A DNA stretch of 64,000 nucleotides from an uncultured Prevotellaceae bacterium (GTDB lineage Bacteria; Bacteroidota; Bacteroidia; Bacteroidales; Muribaculaceae). The translations under genes were made by a program, and so were the position numbers. Where the stretch lies: positions 1-64,000 of the forward strand of contig OMUK01000002.1 in the NCBI GenBank assembly GCA_900314215.1, given 5' to 3'. This document shows positions 33,290-41,924 of this stretch, piece after piece (within the stretch, counting starts at the first letter, position 1; each line of letters starts with the position of its first letter). Under the pieces are notes generated by a model. The model was given only the letters and a program-made list of their open reading frames with translations, did not search any database and was not told the origin of the DNA.

Positions 33290-35557
33290 ATGAAAACCTA
33301 TCAATTCATTATCGCAGGTGCTTTACTGCTCGCCTCGGGCATGAGTGCTTCGGCACAAGACGTGGCCAAGACCGATACCTCGGCTTCCAACTCCAAGGAG
33401 GTAAAGAACCGCAACGTGCTGCTTAACGCATCGTCGGACAACCAACCCCGTCAGATCTCTATCGGTCTGCCCTCGAGCCTGTCGGCTACCATTCAGGAGG
33501 ATAACATGAATATCTCCTACAACGTGTGGCCTTGCCTGCCCTACAACTACTGGTTTATGTCGACCTCTCACGCTGGCGGCGGCCTGCGCTCGTTGAGCGA
33601 GAGCGCCATCACTACCGGCGCTGTCAACTACACCGTGCTGTCGACCTCGCGCAAGGGCGGCAACAAATTTGAGGCCCACGCAGGCTTCACCACCAACACC
33701 TACGGCCTGCAACGTTACGACCTGAACGTGGCCGGCCCACTGGGCAAGGGCTGGTTCTACTCACTGGGTGCTTACACCAATTTAGACCCTGGAACCAACA
33801 AGCTGGCCGATACCCGCTACTCTAACGACGCCAAGCAATTCAAGGCTACCCTCACCAAGCGCTGGGACGACAACCGCGGTGAGTTCAACATCTTCTATCG
33901 CTATGCCAGCAACCGCGGCTTGGGCGACAGCTACGGCCCATTCATCTATGTGGGCGACGGCAGTGTGAAGAAGTACAACGACTTCGACCTGGGTCACGAC
34001 GGCTTCCTGCCCGCTCATGGCTTCATCACCTATCTCAACGTGATGGACGGCAAGGAGTACACCTATACCCGCAGCAAGGAGGTGTTTGCTCACAACCAAG
34101 CTGTGACCGCCAACTTCAAGTATCAATTCCTCAACGGCATGAAGCTCGACATCAGCAGCAAGATCAACTTCTCTCGCTCGAGAATGGTCATGCTTGCTCT
34201 GGCAGGTACTGGCGTGGCAACTGCTGCCGACGGCCTGACCTATGCCTACGACTACAACGGCCACAAGGCAGGTGAGGTGTTCACTGGCGCTTACAACGGC
34301 CGCTTCGCACTGCACGACATCGGCTTTGAGCGCGACTGGCTCACCACTGCCGAGCTCACTGGCCTGGCAGGCAACCACAGCTGGCGCCTGGGTGCCAACA
34401 TCTGGTGGAACCGTCAAGGTATCGAGGCCTCTACTGGCGTGTATGCTCACACCATGGAGAAAGACCCCGTGTGGCTGAACCGCTTCGGCAAGATGGAATT
34501 TGCAGCCAACACTGGTGCTGAGTACTACGACTCTCACGAGACCAAGTTTGCCCTCTATGCTTCTGACTCTTGGAACGCCACTCAGCGCTTCAAACTCGAG
34601 TATGGCGCACGTCTGGAAATCTACAACGTGGGTGGCAAGGACGCTATGGCTTTCCTCAACGCAACCGACAAAGAGGCCACATATCCCGAGAACATACGCA
34701 CCATGAACTGGAGCTACAACAAGGGCACCAAGACCCGCTTCAGCAAGCACTGGGTAAACCCCGCCGCATTTGTCAACTTCCACTACAACCTGTGGCAAGG
34801 TGGCGGCTTCCTGGGCGAATATGTTTACGCCATGCAACACCCCAATTCGCAAGACTTCGCTGGCCCCTACATGCCTATCCTCGACGCTGTCAACATTCAC
34901 TATGCCGGCCTGGGCATCTACTGGAACACTCCCTGGATGAAACTCCAGTCGCAAGGCACCTTCATCAGCCAGAGCAACTACAAGAGCCGCACTCAGTTCA
35001 CCAATCCCAACAACCCATCGGACGTTGTGACTCTGCCTATCACCAACGACGTGCAGACCATCGGGTGGACCACCGACGTTGTGCTCACTCCTTTCAAGGG
35101 CTTTTCGTTCCACGGCCTGCTCACTCTGCAAGATCCTAAGTACAAGAACTTCACGATGACCCCAACCTTCAGCGACGGCACCAGCCACACCTACGACTTC
35201 ACCGACAATGTGACCACTGGCGTGAGCAAGACTATCATCGAGCTCGATCCTAGCTACTCGTTCTGGAAATTACGCATCTGGGGCAGCTTCCGCTATCAGA
35301 GCAAGCAATACATCAACAAGACCAACACCCTCTACTTCAACGGACGCTGGGAGACCTTCGCTGGCCTGCACTACCAGCACAACCAGCACCTGGGCTTCGA
35401 CGTGAACCTCGTGAACCTCTTCAACACCAAGGGTGCCAGCGGTTCGATCGGCGCTGCCGACCTGCTCGAGGATGTCTCGGCTTACAAGAACTATGCAATG
35501 GCCGGCACCTACATCCGTCCGTTCACTGTTGAGTTCTCGGCTCACATCGACTTCTAA
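33290..35557 (+). CDS. TonB-dependent outer-membrane receptor without SusD partner
   Basis: The 755-residue protein has a signal peptide (cleaved after SASA), a plug-like domain (about 35-130, RQISIGLPSSLSATIQEDNM) and a 22-strand barrel type C-terminal region ending in aromatic residues (VEFSAHIDF). It lacks the CarboxypepD_reg domain and the SusC length of about 1000 residues. No SusD-like lipoprotein is next to it. Such receptors take up small ligands using TonB energy. Its position between GH3 and the esterases suggests import of a glycoside, but the ligand is unknown. It is followed by a strong branched terminator. Confidence 0.85.
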   Translation: MKTYQFIIAGALLLASGMSASAQDVAKTDTSASNSKEVKNRNVLLNASSDNQPRQISIGLPSSLSATIQEDNMNISYNVWPCLPYNYWFMSTSHAGGGLRSLSESAITTGAVNYTVLSTSRKGGNKFEAHAGFTTNTYGLQRYDLNVAGPLGKGWFYSLGAYTNLDPGTNKLADTRYSNDAKQFKATLTKRWDDNRGEFNIFYRYASNRGLGDSYGPFIYVGDGSVKKYNDFDLGHDGFLPAHGFITYLNVMDGKEYTYTRSKEVFAHNQAVTANFKYQFLNGMKLDISSKINFSRSRMVMLALAGTGVATAADGLTYAYDYNGHKAGEVFTGAYNGRFALHDIGFERDWLTTAELTGLAGNHSWRLGANIWWNRQGIEASTGVYAHTMEKDPVWLNRFGKMEFAANTGAEYYDSHETKFALYASDSWNATQRFKLEYGARLEIYNVGGKDAMAFLNATDKEATYPENIRTMNWSYNKGTKTRFSKHWVNPAAFVNFHYNLWQGGGFLGEYVYAMQHPNSQDFAGPYMPILDAVNIHYAGLGIYWNTPWMKLQSQGTFISQSNYKSRTQFTNPNNPSDVVTLPITNDVQTIGWTTDVVLTPFKGFSFHGLLTLQDPKYKNFTMTPTFSDGTSHTYDFTDNVTTGVSKTIIELDPSYSFWKLRIWGSFRYQSKQYINKTNTLYFNGRWETFAGLHYQHNQHLGFDVNLVNLFNTKGASGSIGAADLLEDVSAYKNYAMAGTYIRPFTVEFSAHIDF

Positions 35558-35574
35558 TCAGTCTCTTTAACAAT

Positions 35575-35659
35575 AAAAAGGGCCCCACTTGTAATGGGCG
35601 TGGCCATCACGCCTTGCCAGTCACGGCTGGCAGACGAATTGCAAATGGAGCCCTTTTTT
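35575..35659 (+). terminator. Three-way-junction terminator after the receptor gene
   Basis: The closing stem pairs AAAAAGGGCCCCA with TGGAGCCCTTTTTT. Inside it are two further hairpins, GGCGTG/CACGCC and GCCAG/CTGGC. The T-run at 35654-35659 marks an intrinsic terminator. The branched fold is larger than needed for termination. Confidence 0.75.
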
Positions 35660-35723
35660 CTATCAAGAAGAATTAAGCATAACACTACATCAAACCAAAA
35701 AGATTAATTTTCTATCTATATAT

Positions 35724-37328
35724 ATGACTCGTTTCAACAGAATTCTCACACTGCTCGCTGTCGTGCTCATGGCAGCAAGCGCAGTAGCACAAAATCCCCG
35801 CGTGACCACCAAAAATGGTGTGCTCGAGGGAAAATACGAACAAGGACTCTGCATCTTCCTGGGCGTGCCTTTCGCACAGCCCCCTGTGGGCGACCTGCGC
35901 TGGGTGGCTCCACAGCCTGTGAAGGCCTGGCAAGGCGTGCGCGAGGCCAAGGAATATGGTCCTAACCCCATGCAGGAGCCTGTGTTTGGCGACATGGCTT
36001 TCGGCACCAAGAAGATGAGCGAGGACTGCCTCTACCTCAACATCTGGTCGCCTGCCAAGAGCGCTAGCGACAATCTCCCTGTGTTTATCTACTTCAATGG
36101 CGGCGGCTTCATGGCCGGCAGCGGCAGCGAGCCTCGCTACGCTGGCGACGCCCTGGCACATGAGGGCATCATCGCAATCACTGCCAACTACCGCATGGAC
36201 ATCTTTGGCTGCTATGCCAACAAGGAGCTCTCCAAAGAGACCAGCTACAAGGGTTCGGGCAACTACGGCTACATGGACCAGGCAGCTGCCATACAATGGG
36301 TGAAAGACAACATCGCAGCCTTTGGCGGCGACCCCAACCGCATCACCATCGAGGGTGAGTCGGCCGGCTCCTACTCGACGAGCGCCCTGTGCGCCTCGCC
36401 CATGAGCCGCAACAACATTGCGCGCGGCATGGGCTCAAGCGGCTCGTGGCTCGACAGCAAGGACACCCAATCGCTGAAGGAAGCCGAGAAAGAGGGTGCC
36501 GAGGTGATGAAGAAGCTGGGCTGCAAGAGCATCAAGGAGATGCGCGCCATGCCCGCCGAGGAGCTCCTGAAGAAGGCTCACGTGAGTGGCATGCCTAAAC
36601 TGGTGGTCGACGGCAAGTTTATGCCCGAGCCCATCTACGACATCTATGCCAAGGGTGAGCAGGCCCAAGTGCCCATGTTCATCGGCGGCAACAACCTGGA
36701 GTTCCCCGTGATGTGGCGTCTGGCTGGCAAGCGAGGCACCGTGGCAATGGCAAGAGAGTGGGCTGCCCAGAAATATGGCGAGGAGAACGCCGACAAAGTG
36801 CTCAAGGCCTTCCGCATCTATACCGACGATGATGTGAACGGCGAGCCTGGAAACAAGCTGGCCAGCGTGCTCTTCATCGACTACGGCACCTGGAAATGGC
36901 TCGAGATGGAAAGCAAGACCGACAAGCAGCCCGTGTATCGCTACCTCTTCTGCCATCCACGTCCCGAGCAGCGCGTGGCCAAAGAGGCCATGCTGGCTGG
37001 CGGCACCAAGGATGCCGAAAAGAAGGCTCCACTGCTGCCTGGCGCTGTGCACTCGGCCGACATTGAGTATCAGATGGGCACTCTGGCTACCAACCGCATA
37101 TACGACTGGACGCCCTGCTGCACCACCACTTCTACCCTCTTTCTGAAGTACACTGCCAACTTTGTAAAGACTGGCAACCCCAACGGTCTGGGCCTGCCCG
37201 AGTGGAAGCCCTGCAACGGCGACGTGTCGGGCAATGTGCTCTACATCGACGTGAATCCCGTGCTCAAGAAAGCTGAGTGGGACGACGCTTACCGTGTTGT
37301 CGACCAAGTCGTGCGCTCTGGCAAGTAA
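35724..37328 (+). CDS. Type-B carboxylesterase (first of three)
   Basis: The 534-residue alpha/beta hydrolase has a signal peptide (MTRFNRILTLLAVVLMAASA). Carboxylesterase type-B motifs follow: EDCLYLNIWSP, the oxyanion FNGGGFMAGSG, and GESAGS with the nucleophile Ser213. Glu326 (NNLEF) and His443 (GAVHSAD) complete the probable triad. These enzymes cleave carboxylic esters such as acetyl, cinnamoyl or galloyl groups. Two close paralogues follow. In this cluster of glycosidases it would remove acyl decorations from glycosides. The exact ester is unknown. No clear own promoter is seen. Confidence 0.92.
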   Translation: MTRFNRILTLLAVVLMAASAVAQNPRVTTKNGVLEGKYEQGLCIFLGVPFAQPPVGDLRWVAPQPVKAWQGVREAKEYGPNPMQEPVFGDMAFGTKKMSEDCLYLNIWSPAKSASDNLPVFIYFNGGGFMAGSGSEPRYAGDALAHEGIIAITANYRMDIFGCYANKELSKETSYKGSGNYGYMDQAAAIQWVKDNIAAFGGDPNRITIEGESAGSYSTSALCASPMSRNNIARGMGSSGSWLDSKDTQSLKEAEKEGAEVMKKLGCKSIKEMRAMPAEELLKKAHVSGMPKLVVDGKFMPEPIYDIYAKGEQAQVPMFIGGNNLEFPVMWRLAGKRGTVAMAREWAAQKYGEENADKVLKAFRIYTDDDVNGEPGNKLASVLFIDYGTWKWLEMESKTDKQPVYRYLFCHPRPEQRVAKEAMLAGGTKDAEKKAPLLPGAVHSADIEYQMGTLATNRIYDWTPCCTTTSTLFLKYTANFVKTGNPNGLGLPEWKPCNGDVSGNVLYIDVNPVLKKAEWDDAYRVVDQVVRSGK

Positions 37329-37355
37329 TCTCACACAATCGACATAAACAACGAG

Positions 37356-37416
37356 GCTGTGCCAAAAGGATGAGGGGAAAAATTCAGCCCGTCAATACCC
37401 TTGACACAGCTTTTTT
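37356..37416 (+). terminator. Terminator between esterase genes 1 and 2
   Basis: GCTGTGCCAA pairs with TTGACACAGC (one mismatch) across a long loop and is followed by six Ts. Readthrough would be needed for cotranscription of the later genes. Confidence 0.65.
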
Positions 37417-37449
37417 CAATTTCAAAAACTTAAATTCCAATCAAAAACG

Positions 37450-39054
37450 ATGAAACAAATAAGCAAATACCTGTGCCTGCTGGCAGCAATCCTGATCGCC
37501 GCATGTGCCAGTGCACAGCACAATCCACGTGTCAACACGCAATATGGAGCCCTTGAAGGCCTCTACAAGTCGGGGCTCAACGTGTTTCTGGGCGTCCCCT
37601 ACGCTCAACCGCCTGTGGGCAACCTGCGCTGGGTAGAGCCACAGCCCCTCAAGGGCTGGCAAGGCGTGCGCCAGGCCAAGGACTACGGTCCCAACCCCAT
37701 GCAAGAAGACCTGTATGGCGACATGGCTTTCAACACCAAGAAGATGAGCGAGGACTGCCTCTACCTCAACATTTGGTCGCCTGCCAAGAACTTCAATGAG
37801 AAGTTGCCCGTGTTTATCTACTTCAACGGCGGCGGCCTCACCACCGGCAGTGGCAGCGAGCCCCGCTACGACGGCGCTGTGCTGGCCCGCAAGGGCATCG
37901 TCACCATCACGGCCAACTACCGCGAGGGCATCTTCGGCTTCTTTGCCCACAAGGACCTCTCCAAGGAGAGCAGCTACAAGGGCTCGGGCAACTACGGCTA
38001 CATGGACCAGGCAGCTGCCATCAAGTGGGTGAAGGACAACATCGCAGCCTTTGGCGGCGACCCCAACCGCATCACCATCATGGGTGAGAGCGCTGGCTCG
38101 CGCTCGGTGAGCGCCCAGATGGTATCGCCACTGAGCAAGGGCAATTTTGCCCAGGCCATGGGCTCGAGCGCCGCTGTGGTGGGCTCTAAGGTGCTCACGC
38201 TGAAAGAGGCCGAGAAAGCTGGCGAGGAGCTGATGAAGAAAATAGGATGCAAAAGCATCAAGGAGATGCGCGCCATGGACGCAACCGAGCTCACCAAGAA
38301 AGCCCACATGACCAGTGTGCCGGTGGTGATCGACGGCCACTTCATGGTCGAGGACCCCAATGAGACCTATGCCAAGGGCCAGCAAGCCCAAGTGCCGCTG
38401 CTGGTGGGCTTCAACAACTGCGAGTTCCCCATGATGTGGCGACTGGGCGGCAAGGCACCCACAGTAGAGAATGTGAAGGCTGCCATCGCCCCAACCTTTG
38501 GCGACAAGGCCGGCGAGGTGGTGAACATCTTCGGCATCAACAGCGATGCCGACGTGCTTAAAGACGGCGGCAACTGGCTGAGCAGCGCCATGTTTGTGGT
38601 CTACCCCACCTGGAAGTGGAGCCAGATGCATCGCGCCACCTGCTCGCAGCCCGTGTATCGCTATCTCTTCACCCGCGCGCGTCCCGACATGCGCGAGAAC
38701 AAGGAGGCCATGCTGGCTGGCGGCACCCGCGAGTCGACCAAGAAGGCTCCTCGCATGCCTGGAGCAGTGCACTCGGCCGACATCGAGTATGAGATGGGCA
38801 ACCTGCCCACCAACCGCGTCTACGACTGGGAGCCCGAGGACTATGCCGCATCCAACGTGTTTATCGACTTCTTTGCCAACTTCATCAAGACTGGCAACCC
38901 CAATGGCCTGGGCCTGCCCGAGTGGACTCCTACCAACGGCCAAGCCGTGCCTCCTGTGATGCACATAGGCGTAGAGAGCGGACAACAGACCGATGCCCAA
39001 CTCGAGCAGCGACTCAAGCAATACGGCGAAATCTTTGAGGCCACGCTCAAATAA
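37450..39054 (+). CDS. Type-B carboxylesterase (second of three)
   Basis: The 534-residue protein is a close paralogue of its neighbours, with a signal peptide and a Cys (IAACASA) that could make it a lipoprotein or be cleaved normally. EDCLYLNIWSP, FNGGGLTTGSGSEP, GESAGSRS, NNCEF and GAVHSADIEY give the full catalytic set. The C-terminal 50 residues differ from the other two copies (YDWEPEDYAASNVFID in place of YDWTPCC, and a longer charged tail), which may reflect different specificity. It is 31 bases upstream of the third copy, so those two are cotranscribed. Confidence 0.92.
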   Translation: MKQISKYLCLLAAILIAACASAQHNPRVNTQYGALEGLYKSGLNVFLGVPYAQPPVGNLRWVEPQPLKGWQGVRQAKDYGPNPMQEDLYGDMAFNTKKMSEDCLYLNIWSPAKNFNEKLPVFIYFNGGGLTTGSGSEPRYDGAVLARKGIVTITANYREGIFGFFAHKDLSKESSYKGSGNYGYMDQAAAIKWVKDNIAAFGGDPNRITIMGESAGSRSVSAQMVSPLSKGNFAQAMGSSAAVVGSKVLTLKEAEKAGEELMKKIGCKSIKEMRAMDATELTKKAHMTSVPVVIDGHFMVEDPNETYAKGQQAQVPLLVGFNNCEFPMMWRLGGKAPTVENVKAAIAPTFGDKAGEVVNIFGINSDADVLKDGGNWLSSAMFVVYPTWKWSQMHRATCSQPVYRYLFTRARPDMRENKEAMLAGGTRESTKKAPRMPGAVHSADIEYEMGNLPTNRVYDWEPEDYAASNVFIDFFANFIKTGNPNGLGLPEWTPTNGQAVPPVMHIGVESGQQTDAQLEQRLKQYGEIFEATLK

Positions 39055-39085
39055 ATAAAAACGACCTTATCACACGACACGATAT

Positions 39086-40678
39086 ATGAAAAAAATCATT
39101 TTTCTGCTGGCTGCATTGCTCACCACGGCATGCGCCATCGCACAGCAAAATCCGCGCGTGACCACCAAGAACGGCGTGCTCGAGGGCACCTATCAATCGG
39201 GACTCAACGTGTTTCTGGGCGTGCCCTTTGCACAGCCGCCTGTGGGCGACCTGCGCTGGGTGGAGCCTCAACCTGTGAAAAACTGGGAGGGCGTGCGCCA
39301 GGCCAAGGAGTTTGGCCCCAACCCCATGCAGACCAACGTGTTTGGCGACATGGCTTTCAACACCAAGAAGATGAGCGAGGACTGCCTCTATCTCAACATT
39401 TGGTCGCCTGCCAAGAGCGCCGCCGACAAGCTGCCCGTGTTTATCTACTTCAACGGCGGCGGCCTGATTGCCGGCAGCGGCAGCGAGCCCCGCTATGCGG
39501 GCGACATCATGGCCCACGAGGGCATCGTGTGCATCACGGCCAACTACCGCGAGGGCATCTTTGGCTTCTACTCCAATCCCGAGCTCTCCAGTGAGACCAG
39601 CTACAAGGGCTCGGGCAACTACGGCCACATGGACCAGGCCGCAGCCATCAAGTGGGTGAAAGACAACATCGCAGCCTTCGGCGGCGACCCCGACCACATC
39701 ACCATCATGGGCGAGAGCGCCGGCTCGGGCTCGGTGAGCGCCCTCATGGCATCGCCCATGAGCAAGGGCCTCATTGCCCAGGCCATGGGCTCGAGCGGCT
39801 CGGTGCTCGTTGCCAAAAACATCATGAAGCTCAGCGACGCCGAGAAAGCCGGCGTTGAGACCATGAAGAAGATGGGCTGCAAGAGCATCAAAGAGATGCG
39901 CGCCCTCTCGGCCGAGGAGCTTCTGAAGCGCTCGCAAGGCGGCATACACTGGGGCAACGTGGTCGACGGCCGCTTCTTCACCGAGAGCCCAGTGGAAGTG
40001 TACCGCAAGGGCCAGCAGGCACAAGTGCCGCTGCTGGTGGGCGGCAACAATCTCGAGTTTCCCGTGATGTGGCGCATGCAGGGCAAGCCTGCCACCCGCG
40101 CCGCCCTCAAGGAGATGGCCAAGGCCTACTACGGCGACCGCACCGATGAGGTGATGGCTGCTTTTGGCATCAACAACGATGCCGATGCCAACTCAACCCC
40201 TGGCAACAACCTGAGCGCCGCCATGTTTATCGACTACAGCACCTGGAAGTGGAGCGAGATGCAGCGCGCCACAAGCTCCAAGCCCGTGTATCGCTACCGC
40301 TTCACCCACCCGCGCCCCGACATGCGCGAGAACAAGGAAGCCATGCTGGCTGGCGGCACCCGCGAGTCGGCCACCAAGGCTCCTCTGCTGCCCGGCGCCG
40401 TGCACTCGGCCGACATCGAGTATGAGATGGGCACCCTGCCCACCAACCGTGTGTACGACTGGACTCCCTGCTGCTACAACACCTCAAAGGTATTTCTGAA
40501 ATACTACGCCAACTTTATCAAGACTGGCAACCCCAATGGCCTGGGCCTGCCCGAGTGGAAGCCCTGCAACGGCCAAGCCGTGCCAGGCGTGCTCATGCTC
40601 GACGAGAACTCCTACATGAGCAGCGAGGCCAATATCGACAACGCCTACCGCGTGATCGACCAAATCCTAGGTAAATAA
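39086..40678 (+). CDS. Type-B carboxylesterase (third of three)
   Basis: The 530-residue protein has a signal peptide, FNGGGLIAGSGSEP, GESAGSGS with the nucleophile Ser, NNLEF and GAVHSADIEY. It is closer to the first copy at its C-terminus (YDWTPCCYNTSK). Its lid region around SQGGIHWGNVVDG differs from both others. It starts 31 bases after the second copy stops. A fragment of a different, decayed gene begins just after it. Confidence 0.92.
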   Translation: MKKIIFLLAALLTTACAIAQQNPRVTTKNGVLEGTYQSGLNVFLGVPFAQPPVGDLRWVEPQPVKNWEGVRQAKEFGPNPMQTNVFGDMAFNTKKMSEDCLYLNIWSPAKSAADKLPVFIYFNGGGLIAGSGSEPRYAGDIMAHEGIVCITANYREGIFGFYSNPELSSETSYKGSGNYGHMDQAAAIKWVKDNIAAFGGDPDHITIMGESAGSGSVSALMASPMSKGLIAQAMGSSGSVLVAKNIMKLSDAEKAGVETMKKMGCKSIKEMRALSAEELLKRSQGGIHWGNVVDGRFFTESPVEVYRKGQQAQVPLLVGGNNLEFPVMWRMQGKPATRAALKEMAKAYYGDRTDEVMAAFGINNDADANSTPGNNLSAAMFIDYSTWKWSEMQRATSSKPVYRYRFTHPRPDMRENKEAMLAGGTRESATKAPLLPGAVHSADIEYEMGTLPTNRVYDWTPCCYNTSKVFLKYYANFIKTGNPNGLGLPEWKPCNGQAVPGVLMLDENSYMSSEANIDNAYRVIDQILGK

Positions 40679-40692
40679 ACAAAAACGCAAAC

Positions 40693-40803
40693 AAGATACC
40701 CCAGGATGCCAAGCCCGGCCAAACCATACACATGGTGCTTGAGGCTACCGACAATGCCGAGATATCCCTCACGCGCTACCTGCGCACAATGATTACAGTA
40801 AAA
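40693..40803 (+). pseudogene. Remnant C-terminus of a DUF1593-like protein
   Basis: About 36 codons without a proper start, in frame from 40693, read IPQDAKPGQTIHMVLEATDN then AEISLTRYLRTMITV. This strongly resembles the C-terminal beta-domain of DUF1593 proteins, which consist of a nucleoside-hydrolase-like domain plus such a tail. Nothing of the rest remains: a TAA lies just upstream at the esterase end. It is probably a deletion scar from a former gene between the esterase and the nucleoside-hydrolase-like gene. The family call is from memory of the motif. Confidence 0.6.
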
Positions 40804-40827
40804 TTAACGATTAAAAAAATAAACTTT

Positions 40828-41880
40828 ATGAAACGCTTAAGACTGACCCTCGTGGTCATCATGCTGTGCCTGCTGGGCGGGCTCCCCGCCATGGCACAGA
40901 AGAGCAAGAAGCAGGCTAGAGAGCCGCAGCCAGCGGCCGTGACCCAAGCCAAGAAAGTGAAAGTCGTGATCGACAACGACTTCTGCGGCGACCCCGACGG
41001 TCTCTTCCAACTGGTGCACCAGCTGTTGTGCAAAACCTGCGACGTGCGCGCCATCGTGGGCGGCCACCTGGCCCCCAACGCCGGCTTCACCAGCCGCAGC
41101 GACCAAGCCACCGAGTCGTGCGAGAAAGCCAACAAGGTGCTTGAGCTCATGGGCATGCAAGGACAAGTGAAAGTGGTGCCCGGTGCCGAGACCGGTCTGA
41201 AGTCGACCACCGAGCCCATACGCTCGGCCGGCGCCCAGGCCATCGTCGACGAGGCCCGCCAGTGCACGCCCGAGAAGCCCCTCTATGTGCTGTGCGGCGC
41301 AGCCCTCACCAATGTGGCTTGCGCCCACCTCATCGACCCCAGCATCGACGACAAAGTGGTCGTGGTGTGGATTGGCGGCCAGGAATACCAGGGCGTGGGC
41401 AGCTATCCCCCACCAGGCTACTCCAAGGTGGAGTACAACCTCAACCTGAGCATCGCTGCCGGCCAAGTGGTGTTTAACCAGAGCAAAATGCGCATTTGGC
41501 AAGTTCCCCGCGACGTGTATCGCCAGTGCCTCTACGGCCTCGACGAGGTGCGCACCAAGATTGCCCCCTATGGCAAGGTGGGCGCCTTCCTGCTCGAGTC
41601 GCTCATGAACACAGTGAACTCCTGCGAGAAATACGGCATCCCCATGGGCGAGTGCTACATCCTGGGCGACTCGCCCCTGGTGTTGCTCACCGCCTTGCAG
41701 AGCGGCTTTGAGGCCGACCCCTCGTCGTCGCAATACCAATACGTGAGTTGCCCAACCATCAACGACGACGGCTCCTACGGCTTGAACCACAACGGCCGCC
41801 TGATACGCGTCTACACCCACATCGACAGCCGCCTCATGTTTGGCGACCTCGAGGCCAAGATGCAACTGCTGGGCAAGTAA
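40828..41880 (+). CDS. Secreted nucleoside-hydrolase-like protein
   Basis: The 350-residue protein has a signal peptide (ending GLPAMA), then KVVIDNDFCGDPDG, the Asp-rich calcium-site motif of inosine/uridine nucleoside hydrolases at the family's usual N-terminal place. An LYVLCGAALTNVA segment also fits the family (the usual IxxxGPLTNxA). Export is unusual for a nucleoside salvage enzyme, and several Bacteroidota relatives sit in glycan loci, so it may cleave another N- or O-glycoside. The start is the ATG at 40828; the open frame upstream belongs to the gene remnant. Confidence 0.8.
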   Translation: MKRLRLTLVVIMLCLLGGLPAMAQKSKKQAREPQPAAVTQAKKVKVVIDNDFCGDPDGLFQLVHQLLCKTCDVRAIVGGHLAPNAGFTSRSDQATESCEKANKVLELMGMQGQVKVVPGAETGLKSTTEPIRSAGAQAIVDEARQCTPEKPLYVLCGAALTNVACAHLIDPSIDDKVVVVWIGGQEYQGVGSYPPPGYSKVEYNLNLSIAAGQVVFNQSKMRIWQVPRDVYRQCLYGLDEVRTKIAPYGKVGAFLLESLMNTVNSCEKYGIPMGECYILGDSPLVLLTALQSGFEADPSSSQYQYVSCPTINDDGSYGLNHNGRLIRVYTHIDSRLMFGDLEAKMQLLGK

Positions 41881-41924
41881 AATCCATATCAAATCACCAA
41901 AACATTTAAACCAAACCAACAACA

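Noticed and set aside
33290..35557. SusC of a classical SusC/SusD polysaccharide locus
   Set aside because: The receptor is only 755 residues, lacks the CarboxypepD_reg domain, and no SusD-like lipoprotein occurs anywhere nearby.
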